A stretch of DNA of 64,000 nt, taken from positions 367,001-431,000 of the forward strand of contig JAKGBX010000002.1 in NCBI GenBank assembly GCA_021555075.1, written 5' to 3'. This document shows positions 52,493-61,963 of this stretch, piece after piece. Every line of letters begins with the position of its first letter. Within the stretch, counting starts at the first letter, position 1. The notes beneath the pieces were generated by a model, which saw only the letters and a list, made by a program, of their open reading frames with translations, was not told the origin of the DNA and searched no databases. Position numbers and translations under genes: made by a program. The DNA is from Rhodobacteraceae bacterium LMO-JJ12 (lineage in GTDB: Bacteria; Pseudomonadota; Alphaproteobacteria; Rhodobacterales; Rhodobacteraceae).

Positions 52493-55400
52493 ATGATCTC
52501 GACGATGGCGATTGAAATCAGTAATCAGCGGGTCCGATTTGCCCAGCTCTTATCTGCGTTTCTGCGTCGCGCCAGTTATGGGTCCAAGGCCGCTGAGCTG
52601 ATTCTCTATATTCTGGCGGTCAGCGGGCTGATGCTTTGGACCGAGTTTGATTTACCTTGGCAAATGCAGCGCACAACGCTGGCAGCTCACATGGTGATCT
52701 CATTGGTCTTGTTCCCGCTGTTCGTTCTGCCGTTCTGGCTGGGCCATCGTGAAATCCTGGCTCGCTCGAACAAGACTTTCTTGCGCCGCACCGGTGTAAT
52801 AATCGAATACAGCTTGCTGATGACCACCCTTAGCGGGGTCTATCTGGTGTTTTTTGGCAATCGAGGCAATCTGGCTGGGCAGTTTGCGTATTGGGCGCAT
52901 TTGCTGCCGGCGCTGCCGATGACCCTTCTTATCCTGCGCCACGCGTTGCGCTGGTCACTGCTCAAAAGCCTCAAATGGGCAACGGCCTTGATGTTGGCCC
53001 TGATCGCGCTGACAGGAGCGGGACTGGCTGCTGAGGAAAGCGGATCTTTGGCGGGGCACGAGGGGGTCTTGTTCAGCGCAAACAACGTAGCTGGCTCGGT
53101 GTCATGGGTTGACCAAAAGACGGGCACGCGGTTGGGCGAGATGCAGATCGGGGGTGATCTTCGGCGTCTGGCCTTGGGCAAAGATGGGCTGTTGGCCGTG
53201 ACTGACTCCGCAGGTGGACGTGTCGTCTTTGTCGACTGGAAAAAGCAGGAGATCGTCAAAGATATTGCGGTTGGCTTGCGCCCTGTTGGTATCGTTTATG
53301 ACCGGCGCAACGATCTGTTCTGGACCGCCTTGTTCGAAGCCCATGAGCTTGTCGCTGTGCATCCTGACAATGGTGTTCTTTACCGGATCCCAAGTGAAGA
53401 AACACCTCGGGGATTGGCGCTTTTGTCTGATGGGCGACTGCTGGTCAGCCATGCGATGGTTGGCAAGGTTTCTATCCACGATACAACGACACGTCCGCCG
53501 CGCATGATCGCGACGATAGATATGGCCGAGACGCAGGACAAAGACGAATTTGTCTCGCAAGGTGTGCCGCGGCTGTTGGATGATATTGCTGTCAGTCCAG
53601 ATGAAAGGCAGGCGTGGTTGCCGCATGTCTTGTGGAATTTCGATCATCTGTTTCAATTCCAATCTACGATCTTTCCGGCGATTTCGGTCTTGAGCCTATC
53701 GCCGGGACATGAGGCGGAACAGGTCGAACAACGCAAACAGCTTTTTCAACAGATTAACCTAAGGGACCCGGTTCAAACCCGGTTTGACGGATCGCCGAAG
53801 ACCATCATTGTCTCCAACCCGCTTGATGCTCAGTTTTCCAAGGATGGCACCCGCGTCTATGTGACGATGGCCGGAAGCGAGGATCTTGTTACCTTTGAAA
53901 GCAATGGTGTCGGCAATGCCATCCAGATTCTGCGCCACCTGCCAGGCACCAATCCGCGCGGGTTGGTGGTTTCCGAAGAAGAGGCGTTTGTGCAAAATGC
54001 AATGAGCCTTGACCTTACGCGGCTCTCTTTGAACGGAGAGCCGAGAGTGGATCAGGCGCGGTTTGCAAATCTGGTGGCAAGCGATCCAATCGCCCCGGCC
54101 CTTCGCAGGGGCATGATCTTGTTTCACGCAGGCAACACCGATCACCCGAAAGATTTTCCTATGACCGGGGACTATTGGATGAGTTGTCAGAGTTGTCATG
54201 TAGACGGGTTCAACTTTACCAATAGCTACCTGTTTGAGGACACCAAGATTGACAAGTACCGCTATGCGCGGGTGGGCCATGGTAATCTGGGAAGCATGAT
54301 CGCAGGCAACTTTGTCGGCGATTATATTCAGATCGTTCAAGGCACACAGGGCGGCCTGGGTCATGATGGCGAAGGCTCAGCCCCCTATGTTGATAGTGAA
54401 GACCCACCCGCCGAAGTGGCTGAGATGATGGTCGACCTGCATGAATTTGTGACGGCCAAGGGCAACTTGCCGCTTGTTTCCAGCTGGCTTCGCCTCGATG
54501 ATGATCGCGGCACCGTACACGAGTCAGAATGGACAAATTCGGCTGCTTGTGCCGAATGCCATTCCGACATGTTTGATCAATGGGCCGATAGCCTGCATCG
54601 GTTGATGGGGGATTCAAACCCTTATTACAAAGTGACAGAAGACATTGCCGCCGCCGAAGAGGGCGAGGAGTTCAGGACATGGTGCATGGGGTGTCATCAC
54701 CCTCAGGGCCTGTTGTCCGGTCTGACGGCGACTTCGAATAATGGGCATATGTTCGAACAAGGCGGGACTTCCTTGTTCGACGCTTTAGGCAAAGGTGTGC
54801 CTGATCTTGATGAGGGTACCGGGTGCTTATTTTGTCATCGTATTACAAAGCTTGAAAATGCCTTGGGCAAGACCGCTGGAGCAAATGCCAGTTTTACCGT
54901 GAACATCAAGGATCGTGAAACCTATGTGTTCGAGAACAGCCAGCAAGAAATTCTGAACTGGCTTGGCAATCACGGTATCAATGCCAAACCTGAGGCCCAT
55001 GCGACCTCGTATAGTCAGGATTTCTATTCAGACAGCAAGCTTAGCAGTTCATGCCACAATGAATTTGCACCGGGCACGGGTGCCTTGATCGTCGACACCT
55101 ACAGCGAATGGGAGCGTTCCAGCTATAATGTCCCTGAGAAGCCCGACCAGCACCGCTCATGCATTGACTGTCATATGCATGCGGATGTCTCGCGGATCGG
55201 TGAGGATATTCCGGGGGTGTCAACGGATGGCGGCCGAGTGAAAAAGAACGTGGTCACACATCAATTCACCGGTGCAAACTACCGTCTGGTCGGCCTGCGC
55301 AACCCTGAATTGGAGCGCATGACCGTCGAGCTTTTGCGTACAGCGGCAAAGCTGGACATCAGCCTGACAGAGGCTGGCAAGCTTAACGCGCGCGTTCGCA

Positions 55401-55828
55401 ATACCGGGGCTGGCCATGCGCTTCCTACAGGGGTTGCGGATTTCCGTCAGGTCTGGCTGGACGTTACGGTGACTGATGCGACGGGGCAGGTGGTTCTGGA
55501 AAGCGGGAAGATGGATGAAGCCGGTGTTGTCGATCATGACGCGCGTTTCTTCCGCAAGGTCTTTGGTGACCGATATGGCGATCCGGTCGGTTTCAGGTTC
55601 TGGCGCTATGAACGTATGATTGAGGATACGAAAATCCCTGCTAATGGTCACCGCGATGAAGTCTTTGACCTGCCTGCGAATACGACGCTTCCGTTAACCG
55701 CAACGGTTAGGTTGATGTTCCGCACCTATCCGCAATTTGTGACTGACTTGGTGCAGGAGCAATACCCCGAACTGCCTGACCCCGAGCCCGTCTTAATGAC
55801 GCAACAAACCGTCGAACTGCCCCAATAA
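52493..55828 (+). CDS. Large membrane multihaem c-type cytochrome with beta-propeller domain
   Basis: The 1111-aa protein has four to five hydrophobic helices in residues 30-185 with histidines, resembling a cytochrome b561-like membrane anchor. Residues about 190-560 contain YncE/YVTN-type propeller blades (LLAVTDSAGGRVVFVDW, LLVSHAMVGKVSIHDT, GTRVYVTMAGSEDLVTF). The rest carries haem motifs CQSCH (565), CAECH (686), CMGCHH (731), CLFCH (778) and CIDCH (890), and a sixth site that reads SSSCH (851-855), lacking the first cysteine. The C-terminal part resembles cytochrome c554-type. The electron partner may be the cupredoxin encoded 24 bases downstream. Function unknown. Confidence 0.8.
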   Translation: MISTMAIEISNQRVRFAQLLSAFLRRASYGSKAAELILYILAVSGLMLWTEFDLPWQMQRTTLAAHMVISLVLFPLFVLPFWLGHREILARSNKTFLRRTGVIIEYSLLMTTLSGVYLVFFGNRGNLAGQFAYWAHLLPALPMTLLILRHALRWSLLKSLKWATALMLALIALTGAGLAAEESGSLAGHEGVLFSANNVAGSVSWVDQKTGTRLGEMQIGGDLRRLALGKDGLLAVTDSAGGRVVFVDWKKQEIVKDIAVGLRPVGIVYDRRNDLFWTALFEAHELVAVHPDNGVLYRIPSEETPRGLALLSDGRLLVSHAMVGKVSIHDTTTRPPRMIATIDMAETQDKDEFVSQGVPRLLDDIAVSPDERQAWLPHVLWNFDHLFQFQSTIFPAISVLSLSPGHEAEQVEQRKQLFQQINLRDPVQTRFDGSPKTIIVSNPLDAQFSKDGTRVYVTMAGSEDLVTFESNGVGNAIQILRHLPGTNPRGLVVSEEEAFVQNAMSLDLTRLSLNGEPRVDQARFANLVASDPIAPALRRGMILFHAGNTDHPKDFPMTGDYWMSCQSCHVDGFNFTNSYLFEDTKIDKYRYARVGHGNLGSMIAGNFVGDYIQIVQGTQGGLGHDGEGSAPYVDSEDPPAEVAEMMVDLHEFVTAKGNLPLVSSWLRLDDDRGTVHESEWTNSAACAECHSDMFDQWADSLHRLMGDSNPYYKVTEDIAAAEEGEEFRTWCMGCHHPQGLLSGLTATSNNGHMFEQGGTSLFDALGKGVPDLDEGTGCLFCHRITKLENALGKTAGANASFTVNIKDRETYVFENSQQEILNWLGNHGINAKPEAHATSYSQDFYSDSKLSSSCHNEFAPGTGALIVDTYSEWERSSYNVPEKPDQHRSCIDCHMHADVSRIGEDIPGVSTDGGRVKKNVVTHQFTGANYRLVGLRNPELERMTVELLRTAAKLDISLTEAGKLNARVRNTGAGHALPTGVADFRQVWLDVTVTDATGQVVLESGKMDEAGVVDHDARFFRKVFGDRYGDPVGFRFWRYERMIEDTKIPANGHRDEVFDLPANTTLPLTATVRLMFRTYPQFVTDLVQEQYPELPDPEPVLMTQQTVELPQ

Positions 55829-55852
55829 CCCATCGCGAAAGCAGGACATCTT

Positions 55853-56326
55853 ATGAATATCAAATCCACCCTGATCGGACTGGCCCTGACCGTTGCTTCG
55901 GTTTTGCCAGCGGGCGCCGAAAGCTACGAAATCGACCAACTGATTGACCTGACAGCACTCACGCCTGAAGATGTCTATCGGTTTTCGCCCAGCTATTTGT
56001 GGATCGAACCTGGCGACAGTATCAAATTCTTGAACTCGACCGGAAACCATACCGTGACAGCGATTGAAGGCATGTGGCCAGATGGTGCAGCTCTTGTGAA
56101 CATCGAACACAAACCTGAAGCGGAGGTCACATTCGAAAAACCCGGGATCTATGGTTTTAGATGCAAAGTACATGGGCGCCATGGGATGTATGCGCTGATT
56201 GTGGTGGGGTCACCTGAGCCAAATATCGACAGTTTGGACATGACCGGTATCGGCGGTTTGGGTCAGCGCATCTTCGCAGAACTCCTGCAGAAAATGAATG
56301 AGGATGCTAATAGCAAGGGGCAATAG
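55853..56326 (+). CDS. Type 1 copper cupredoxin, pseudoazurin/plastocyanin-like
   Basis: The 157-aa periplasmic protein has a signal peptide (cleaved after AGA). The copper ligands are visible as the His in GNHTVTA and the C-terminal C-x4-H-x2-M-type loop FRCKVHGRHGMYALIVVG. An extra about 35 residues follow the fold, ending in a helix (GLGQRIFAELLQKMNEDANS) not found in pseudoazurins. It is coupled at 24 bases to the multihaem cytochrome, so it probably exchanges electrons with it. Confidence 0.87.
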   Translation: MNIKSTLIGLALTVASVLPAGAESYEIDQLIDLTALTPEDVYRFSPSYLWIEPGDSIKFLNSTGNHTVTAIEGMWPDGAALVNIEHKPEAEVTFEKPGIYGFRCKVHGRHGMYALIVVGSPEPNIDSLDMTGIGGLGQRIFAELLQKMNEDANSKGQ

Positions 56327-56373
56327 AAACGCTGCATTGAGCGGCTTGCCCGCCGCCCCTTCGACCATTTGCG

Positions 56374-56560
56374 CTAAGCGCCCTGCGTTAGGCCCACACG
56401 ACTGCAAAGCTCGATGATGCGGTCTTCGCCACGTAAGCCATCCAAAACGATCCGGATCGTAGCGTCGGAGGAATACTGCTTCCGCGTGGCGCACTTGATG
56501 ACGTCGACGATCTTCTCGCAGGGCGTCAGTGCCGTGATGCGCTGGGCAGCGCAATGCTCT
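56374..56560 (-). pseudogene. IS3-family OrfA remnant
   Basis: A stretch of about 60 codons on the minus strand reads CEKIVDVIKCATRKQYSSDA, then TIRIVLDGLRGEDRIIELC, the N-terminal part of an IS3-family OrfA helix-turn-helix protein, and ends at a TAG. No start, OrfB or terminal repeats are present. It is the only recognisable content of the 434-bp gap between the cupredoxin and the antiporter gene. Confidence 0.7.
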
Positions 56561-56760
56561 CCGCATCTGTGAATATTGATTTGTTCGTGTTAGTTCAGGG
56601 GGGAGATCATTGCTGATTAAGCACTTGGTTCTAAGGTCGCCCCACCAAATCGCGATTTGTTCAATCTCGTGGCGCTGATTAGTTAAGCAGAGAAGGAATG
56701 AGCGGTCTTTGACGACCAATTCGGCCTTTCTTGAAGCAACATTTCTGGTAATTCAGTTTT

Positions 56761-59277
56761 ATGGACATCATTCTGATCACGACGATTATTGCCTCATTGT
56801 TCCTGCTTATCGGAGCCGCTGAGCCGCTGGCGAACCGTCTGCGTTTGCCTTATGCCGTGATTATTGCCTGCCTTGGAATTATCGTCGGTGTGGCGGCAAC
56901 CTTTTTCTTGCGCACTGAACTTACCGATGCGCTCAATCCGGTGGCCGAGGCAATTCTGGCGCTGCCGATACGTTCAAATGTGTTCCTCTACGTTTTTTTG
57001 CCGACATTGGTGTTTCAGGTCACGCTTGGGCTGAACTTGCGGCGCATGGTGGATGATTGGGTTCCGATCTTGGTGCTGGCAGTTGTGGCTGTTTTCGTCG
57101 CGACATTCGTAATTGGCTATGCGTTGGCGGTGTTCAGTCCGTTGTCACTGGCGGCTGCTCTGCTGGTTGGGGCGATTGTTTCGACCACTGACCCATCGGC
57201 CGTTGTCAGCATCTTCCGCTCGATCTCGGCACCACGGAGGTTGGCGCGTATCATCGAGGGCGAAAGCCTGCTAAATGATGCCGCAGCTATCGCCCTAGCG
57301 GCACTGTTCATGGAATTCGTCAAGGCGGGGGTTCCCGACCCTTCGGTACAGGGCGCCCTGGCGCGGTTTCCTATGCTGCTCGCGGGCGGTGTATTTGTCG
57401 GCTGGTTTGCAGCGCGTATTGCAATCTGGATCATGGCGCTGTTCAGCCGTTACGAACAGGCGGTCATCTCGGTGTCGATTGCCTTGCCTTATCTCGCCTA
57501 TATAATCGCGGAACAGATCGTAGGCGCATCAGGGGTCATTGCCGTGGTCGTGGCGGCGATGACGTTGCAATTGGTCGGGCCGGGGCGTTTGCCGCCGACG
57601 ACTTGGCAAAACCTGCGTGAGGTCTGGGACCTTCTAGCGCATTGGTCGGGGGCGCTGATCTTTATCTTGGCGGCGTTGTTGATCCCACGGATGCTGGAAA
57701 CGGTGCAATTGACCGACCTGGGGTTGATCATGGTGGTGGTTGTCGCTGCGATTGTGGCGCGGGCGATTATTCTCTATGGGTTGTTGCCGTTGCTCACGCT
57801 GCTGCGTCTTTCGCCGGTGGTTGAACAGCCATACCGCGTGGCGATTATGTGGGGCGGGCTGCGCGGGGCGGTTACGCTATCGCTGGCGCTGGCTGTCACC
57901 GAAAGCTATCTCATTCCGCCTGATGTGAAACGGTTGGTGGGGATCCTTGCCACCGGGTTTACCTTGTTCACGTTGCTGGTACAGGGAACGACGCTGCGCT
58001 GGATCATCGGTAGGTTGGGGCTTGATAAACTCTCGCCGCTTGATAACGCGCTCTACAATCAGGTGATCGCAGTCGCGCTGCAAACGGTGCGCGAAGATCT
58101 GGCGACGGTGACCGAGAACTATGAACTTACCAAGGAGACCGTGCGCGCTGAGGCAAAACGATTTGGTGAGCGCTTGGAACTTGCGGTCAAATCTGCCGAG
58201 GCCAACACCGAAATCCTTGATCGTGACCGCGTTACGCTTGGGCTGATTGCGCTGGCCAGTGCCGAGCGCGACGCCATTCTCGCCCGGTTTCTTGACAGAA
58301 CCATTTCATCGACCCTGTCCGAGCGGATGCTGTCAGAGGCAGATGGGTTGATCGAAGGAGCGCGGTTTGACGGGCGTAGCGGCTATAAGAATGCGGCCAA
58401 ACGCAGCATCGGTTTCAGCTTTTGGCTCAGACCCGCAATTTTTCTGCACAACAGGTTACGGTTTTCGATCCCGCTGGCGCGGATCACTGCGGCACGTTTT
58501 GGATTGTTGTTGGCGCAGCGGTTGATCCTGCGGGATTTGCACGGGTTTATTGATGGACGTATCCGTCGCATCCACGGGCGGCGGGTTGCCGAATTGCTGC
58601 ATTCTATGTTGGATCGGCGTATTGAGCGGGTCGAGCAGGCGCTCGAGGGGCTCAGACTGCAATATCCGGGCTATGCCGAGGAAATGGAGCGCCGCTTCAT
58701 TTATCGCACGGGGTTGCGTCTGGAAGAGCGAGAGTATGATGCATTGCTGGAGGACGGTTTAATCGGCGAAGAGGTCCACAGCGCGCTAATGCTTGATATC
58801 GTGGCACGCAGAGATCGCGCGGAGAAGGCGCCGTTGCTGGATCTAATGCTGCAAAAAGTTGAGCTGGTGCGCCAGTTCCCGTTGTTTGCCGATATGGATG
58901 AGGCGGTCTTGAACAGACTGTCCCGTTCGCTGGTGACCCGCTACGTCAACCCCGGAGAACGGATCCTGCGCCGCGATAGCATCTCACATAACGTCTATTT
59001 CGTAGCGTCCGGTGCTGTCGAGCTTGAGGTGGCCGGGCAGACATGGCGGTTGGGTCGTGGCGAGATGTTTGGTCAGATGGGTGTGCTGATGCGCCGCCCG
59101 CAGCGCACTGACGTACACGCCATTGCGCCGTCGACCTTGCTTGTGCTCGACGAAGAACGGTTCTTTCGGCTTCTCAGGAGGAGTGAAACCCTTCAATCCG
59201 CCGTGCGCGATAGCGCGGTCCGGCGTGGTATCCCGACGGAGCAGCTTTTTGCCAACATCCAGGCACACGGCAGCTAA
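56761..59277 (+). CDS. CPA1-type Na+/H+ antiporter with C-terminal cyclic nucleotide-binding domain
   Basis: The 838-aa inner-membrane protein has about 12 transmembrane helices in residues 1-415 with the CPA1 markers TDPSAVVSIFR and EGESLLNDAAAIALAALFMEF, followed by a long cytoplasmic region. Residues about 700-815 form a cyclic nucleotide-binding domain (FPLFADMDEAVLNRLSRSLV, GERILRRDSISHNVYFVASG, LGRGEMFGQMGVLMRRPQR). It probably controls pH or sodium in response to a nucleotide or as a structural gate. The start lies after a TTTTATG context with no strong Shine-Dalgarno site. Monocistronic. Confidence 0.9.
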   Translation: MDIILITTIIASLFLLIGAAEPLANRLRLPYAVIIACLGIIVGVAATFFLRTELTDALNPVAEAILALPIRSNVFLYVFLPTLVFQVTLGLNLRRMVDDWVPILVLAVVAVFVATFVIGYALAVFSPLSLAAALLVGAIVSTTDPSAVVSIFRSISAPRRLARIIEGESLLNDAAAIALAALFMEFVKAGVPDPSVQGALARFPMLLAGGVFVGWFAARIAIWIMALFSRYEQAVISVSIALPYLAYIIAEQIVGASGVIAVVVAAMTLQLVGPGRLPPTTWQNLREVWDLLAHWSGALIFILAALLIPRMLETVQLTDLGLIMVVVVAAIVARAIILYGLLPLLTLLRLSPVVEQPYRVAIMWGGLRGAVTLSLALAVTESYLIPPDVKRLVGILATGFTLFTLLVQGTTLRWIIGRLGLDKLSPLDNALYNQVIAVALQTVREDLATVTENYELTKETVRAEAKRFGERLELAVKSAEANTEILDRDRVTLGLIALASAERDAILARFLDRTISSTLSERMLSEADGLIEGARFDGRSGYKNAAKRSIGFSFWLRPAIFLHNRLRFSIPLARITAARFGLLLAQRLILRDLHGFIDGRIRRIHGRRVAELLHSMLDRRIERVEQALEGLRLQYPGYAEEMERRFIYRTGLRLEEREYDALLEDGLIGEEVHSALMLDIVARRDRAEKAPLLDLMLQKVELVRQFPLFADMDEAVLNRLSRSLVTRYVNPGERILRRDSISHNVYFVASGAVELEVAGQTWRLGRGEMFGQMGVLMRRPQRTDVHAIAPSTLLVLDEERFFRLLRRSETLQSAVRDSAVRRGIPTEQLFANIQAHGS

Positions 59278-59445
59278 CGCGATTTGATCAAAGTCACGTG
59301 TGTCAGGATCGGGAAATCCGGTGGTACCAGTGGTAGTTTGCCCAAGCACAGCCGCCGCGTGCGAAGCGGATGAGCGACCACGCGATGCGTAGAGCAGGGA
59401 AACAGCGCATCTGACCTGACGACTGTGGGGCTTAAGGTCTTTGGC

Positions 59446-60192
59446 TTACTCTGGGGTGCAGGAATTGAGGAATGTCAGTACTGGCCATTCATCCTGACGC
59501 AGAGCCGTCTTTCGCACCCAGCCGTTTCGTTCGCCAAATCGCGCCCGGCACCAGATTCCATCGGATGTCGAAGTGCAGAAGTTCACCTTGAGGCATGCAC
59601 CAGTCGGCAGCGTGCCAACGACAGGGGCATTCGACCTGGGCTGATCTCGGACGTTGAGGTTGACGATGATACCCACCGATCCGTAAGTGCCACCTTCTTC
59701 GGTCATGGCAGGCTTGCGCAGTTCGGCCGGGTCGGCGCATTTCTGTGACATTCCAACATAGATACAGCGGTGGCGTCCGATTGCAGCAGCGATCTTTTGC
59801 GTGCTCTCATCGCCCTGCGCGCGTTCGAGGACCAGACCCCGTTCAGTCGCGTCAAGTTCGCCAGTTATACGGTTCTGGCTTCCGCCAAGGGTCGCAACCC
59901 GCGTACCGGCAGAATCATAAAATCCCAACTGGCCCTTATGGATATCCCAGCCTTTGACGCCGGCCAGCGGTGTGGAGCAGTTCTTCGTCGTGATGGCGAG
60001 TTTGCCACCGGTTTCCGGCGCGGCACTTTCCAACGACATGGCGCAGGTCATCCCGTCGGCACCATATTGCGGATCAAAAGCGAACCACTGACCTGAAAAT
60101 GCCTTGATGAATGCCGCCTGGTCCTGGGCATGAGCAAAAGAGCCCAGGAGTAGAGTCACAATCGTTGATACCAACAATCTGAATTGCCGCAT
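59446..60192 (-). CDS. Exported SH3-domain protein at the end of the curli operon
   Basis: The 248-aa protein starts at MRQFRLLVST (60192, GAGAGGAAG upstream) with a signal peptide ending AHA-QD. After an unassigned lipid/ligand-binding-like region (AFSGQWFAFDPQ, a CxxS-containing strand set) it has a C-terminal bacterial SH3 domain (about 175-240, GIIVNLNVRDQPRSNAPVVGTLPTG). The gap to csgH is 26 bases, so it is probably co-transcribed; it could modify or bind cell wall near the curli pore. Confidence 0.75.
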   Translation of the reverse strand: MRQFRLLVSTIVTLLLGSFAHAQDQAAFIKAFSGQWFAFDPQYGADGMTCAMSLESAAPETGGKLAITTKNCSTPLAGVKGWDIHKGQLGFYDSAGTRVATLGGSQNRITGELDATERGLVLERAQGDESTQKIAAAIGRHRCIYVGMSQKCADPAELRKPAMTEEGGTYGSVGIIVNLNVRDQPRSNAPVVGTLPTGACLKVNFCTSTSDGIWCRARFGERNGWVRKTALRQDEWPVLTFLNSCTPE

Positions 60193-60218
60193 TATGGTCT
60201 TCCTCTCAAAATTTGGAA

Positions 60219-60584
60219 TCAATCCTGTGGGCCGAGAGCGGTTCGGGCGCGCCCAATAACCGTTCCATCCGCCGTAAGGGTCATTTCTATGGTAATGCGC
60301 GCCTCGGGCCCGGCCGAAAAACCGGTCTTGGCAACAACATCGCGACTGTTCTGCGAGACCGTGATTTCGCGCGATTGGCGGGTGGCTATAGAACCGGACG
60401 TATCGTGTTTATCAATTGTCATCTCCGCCATGACGGTTCCCGGAGCCAACCCCGTGACAACTCCCGTTACGGTCATGCCACTTTCGTTGGGCGTCAGTTC
60501 AATCAAAGGAACAGCCATCTGCGCGGTTGCCATGGACGGCAACAATGCGGCTAAGGCAACGGCCCGGAGCATCGGAGGTCTCAT
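60219..60584 (-). CDS. csgH: Curli chaperone CsgH
   Basis: The 121-aa periplasmic protein has a signal peptide (ends TAQ) and matches CsgH, the alphaproteobacterial inhibitor of premature curli amyloid formation with an immunoglobulin-like fold. Conserved stretches are MTVTGVVTGLAPGTVMAEMTI and VAKTGFSAGPEARITIEMTL. It lies 24 bases downstream of a curlin gene. Confidence 0.8.
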   Translation of the reverse strand: MRPPMLRAVALAALLPSMATAQMAVPLIELTPNESGMTVTGVVTGLAPGTVMAEMTIDKHDTSGSIATRQSREITVSQNSRDVVAKTGFSAGPEARITIEMTLTADGTVIGRARTALGPQD

Positions 60585-60608
60585 CGCGAATCTCCTCCCC
60601 GATGCAGC

Positions 60609-61277
60609 CTATCGCGAGATCTGGGTGATGGTAACGCTGCCAGCGTTCGAGAAAACCTGCGCTGGTGCTACTGAAGTGCCTGATGTGACGCCTAGGTTAT
60701 TGCCGATCTGATTCCATTGCACTGTCGTGTCCTGACCAGAGACTTGCAACGTGTATTCATTGTCGTTGCCTTTCTGATAAAGCGTGCCGGAATTGTTCGA
60801 CCCGGTAACTTTGACCGTTCCCTCGTTGCGCTCACCAATCTGGAACAGGGCACCGCTATTGCCGCCCTCGGCGACATCCAACGTGCCGATATTACCGAAC
60901 CCTTGCTGATCGAGAATAATCGAGGCCGAGCTTCCCCCCATGATCGACGCCAAATTGGTCGGGTCAGTTAGCCCAAGGTCGGAATTGAACTGGTTCAGCT
61001 GCACTCTGGCACCATTTCCCCGGAGCGTGATCCTGGCCTCGTTGTCACCACCGATTTGCGTGGCGGGGGTGAGTCCCAAGGACGTGTCGCCAGCGACGAT
61101 TGAATTATTCGCCTCGGACTGATCGACGAACAGGGTATTGCCTAGCCCGGCGTTTGTGGATTGTTGTTCGATGAAAACGATATTCCCATCTCCGGCACTT
61201 GCAGGAACAACGCAGGCTAGGGAAACACACATACCAGCAGCTACGAGCCCGGAAACGCGATTGGTGCTACACGACAT
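60609..61277 (-). CDS. Curlin repeat protein (CsgA/CsgB-like)
   Basis: The 222-aa protein starts at MSCSTNRVSG (61277, GGGAG upstream; the longer frame is unsupported) with a signal peptide cleaved near ASA. Curlin-type repeats (S/N-x5-QxGxxN) are visible in FIEQQSTNAGLGNTLFVDQS, IILDQQGFGNIGTLDVA, LFQIGERNEGTVKV and LYQKGNDNEYTLQV. It may be the fibre subunit or the nucleator. Confidence 0.82.
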   Translation of the reverse strand: MSCSTNRVSGLVAAGMCVSLACVVPASAGDGNIVFIEQQSTNAGLGNTLFVDQSEANNSIVAGDTSLGLTPATQIGGDNEARITLRGNGARVQLNQFNSDLGLTDPTNLASIMGGSSASIILDQQGFGNIGTLDVAEGGNSGALFQIGERNEGTVKVTGSNNSGTLYQKGNDNEYTLQVSGQDTTVQWNQIGNNLGVTSGTSVAPAQVFSNAGSVTITQISR

Positions 61278-61317
61278 AACAATCTCCCTGACTACAATTG
61301 TCGTTTCAGATAAACTC

Positions 61318-61827
61318 TTACCATGAAGTTTGAGAAATGGCCAAAGCATTTCCGGTTCCGTTCTGTGTGAAACTTGCCCGATTGCCATAACCGGCCTGCG
61401 CGACGGCTGCGGTGTTCCCAAAACCGGTAATTGCACCACTCAAGAAGTTGCCCTGTCCGGCCTGCAACGCCGAGAACAAGTTGGAATTTCCGTCAATGTC
61501 TAGCACGATTTCGTTGTCGAGACCGGTTTGCGAGACGATACCGGGGCGCCCAAACCCGGAAAACATGACTGGATCGCCCCACAGGTCACCCAGGCCACCG
61601 TTGTGATCCCCCAGAATTCTCAGTTGCAGAGAGTTGCCAAACGAATCTGACGAACCGCTTAATACCGGTGTTTCGATAAGAATATTGTTTTCTATTCCCG
61701 AATTCACAAGTTGCAAATCATTGCTGAATTCCGGATTGGCGTGAGCCGATGTTGCACCAACGAGTATAAACGCAGCCAACCCTTTGGCGGCTAAACGATG
61801 AAAGCCACTAATATGCCTGTTTGCCAT
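61318..61827 (-). CDS. Curlin repeat protein (CsgA-like)
   Basis: The 169-aa exported protein starts at MANRHISGFH (61827, GGGCAG-type site). Signal peptide ends AHA. Repeats appear as VSQTGLDNEIVLDIDGNSN, ALQAGQGNFLSGAITGFGN, VAQAGYGNRASFTQNGTGN, fitting the amyloid curlin pattern QxGxxN. It lies 40 bases upstream of the other curlin gene. Confidence 0.82.
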   Translation of the reverse strand: MANRHISGFHRLAAKGLAAFILVGATSAHANPEFSNDLQLVNSGIENNILIETPVLSGSSDSFGNSLQLRILGDHNGGLGDLWGDPVMFSGFGRPGIVSQTGLDNEIVLDIDGNSNLFSALQAGQGNFLSGAITGFGNTAAVAQAGYGNRASFTQNGTGNALAISQTSW

Positions 61828-61963
61828 TCTTCTGCCCTCTTTGATTTGGCGGAAGTAATTGAGCCTCCGCGCCAATCAAGGTGAGGGAAAGGAATGGCGA
61901 AAGTGTGAACTGGAAAAGATAATTCCGGGCCGCTTTCTTGACGTGGCCTGGGCAGGTGGCGAA

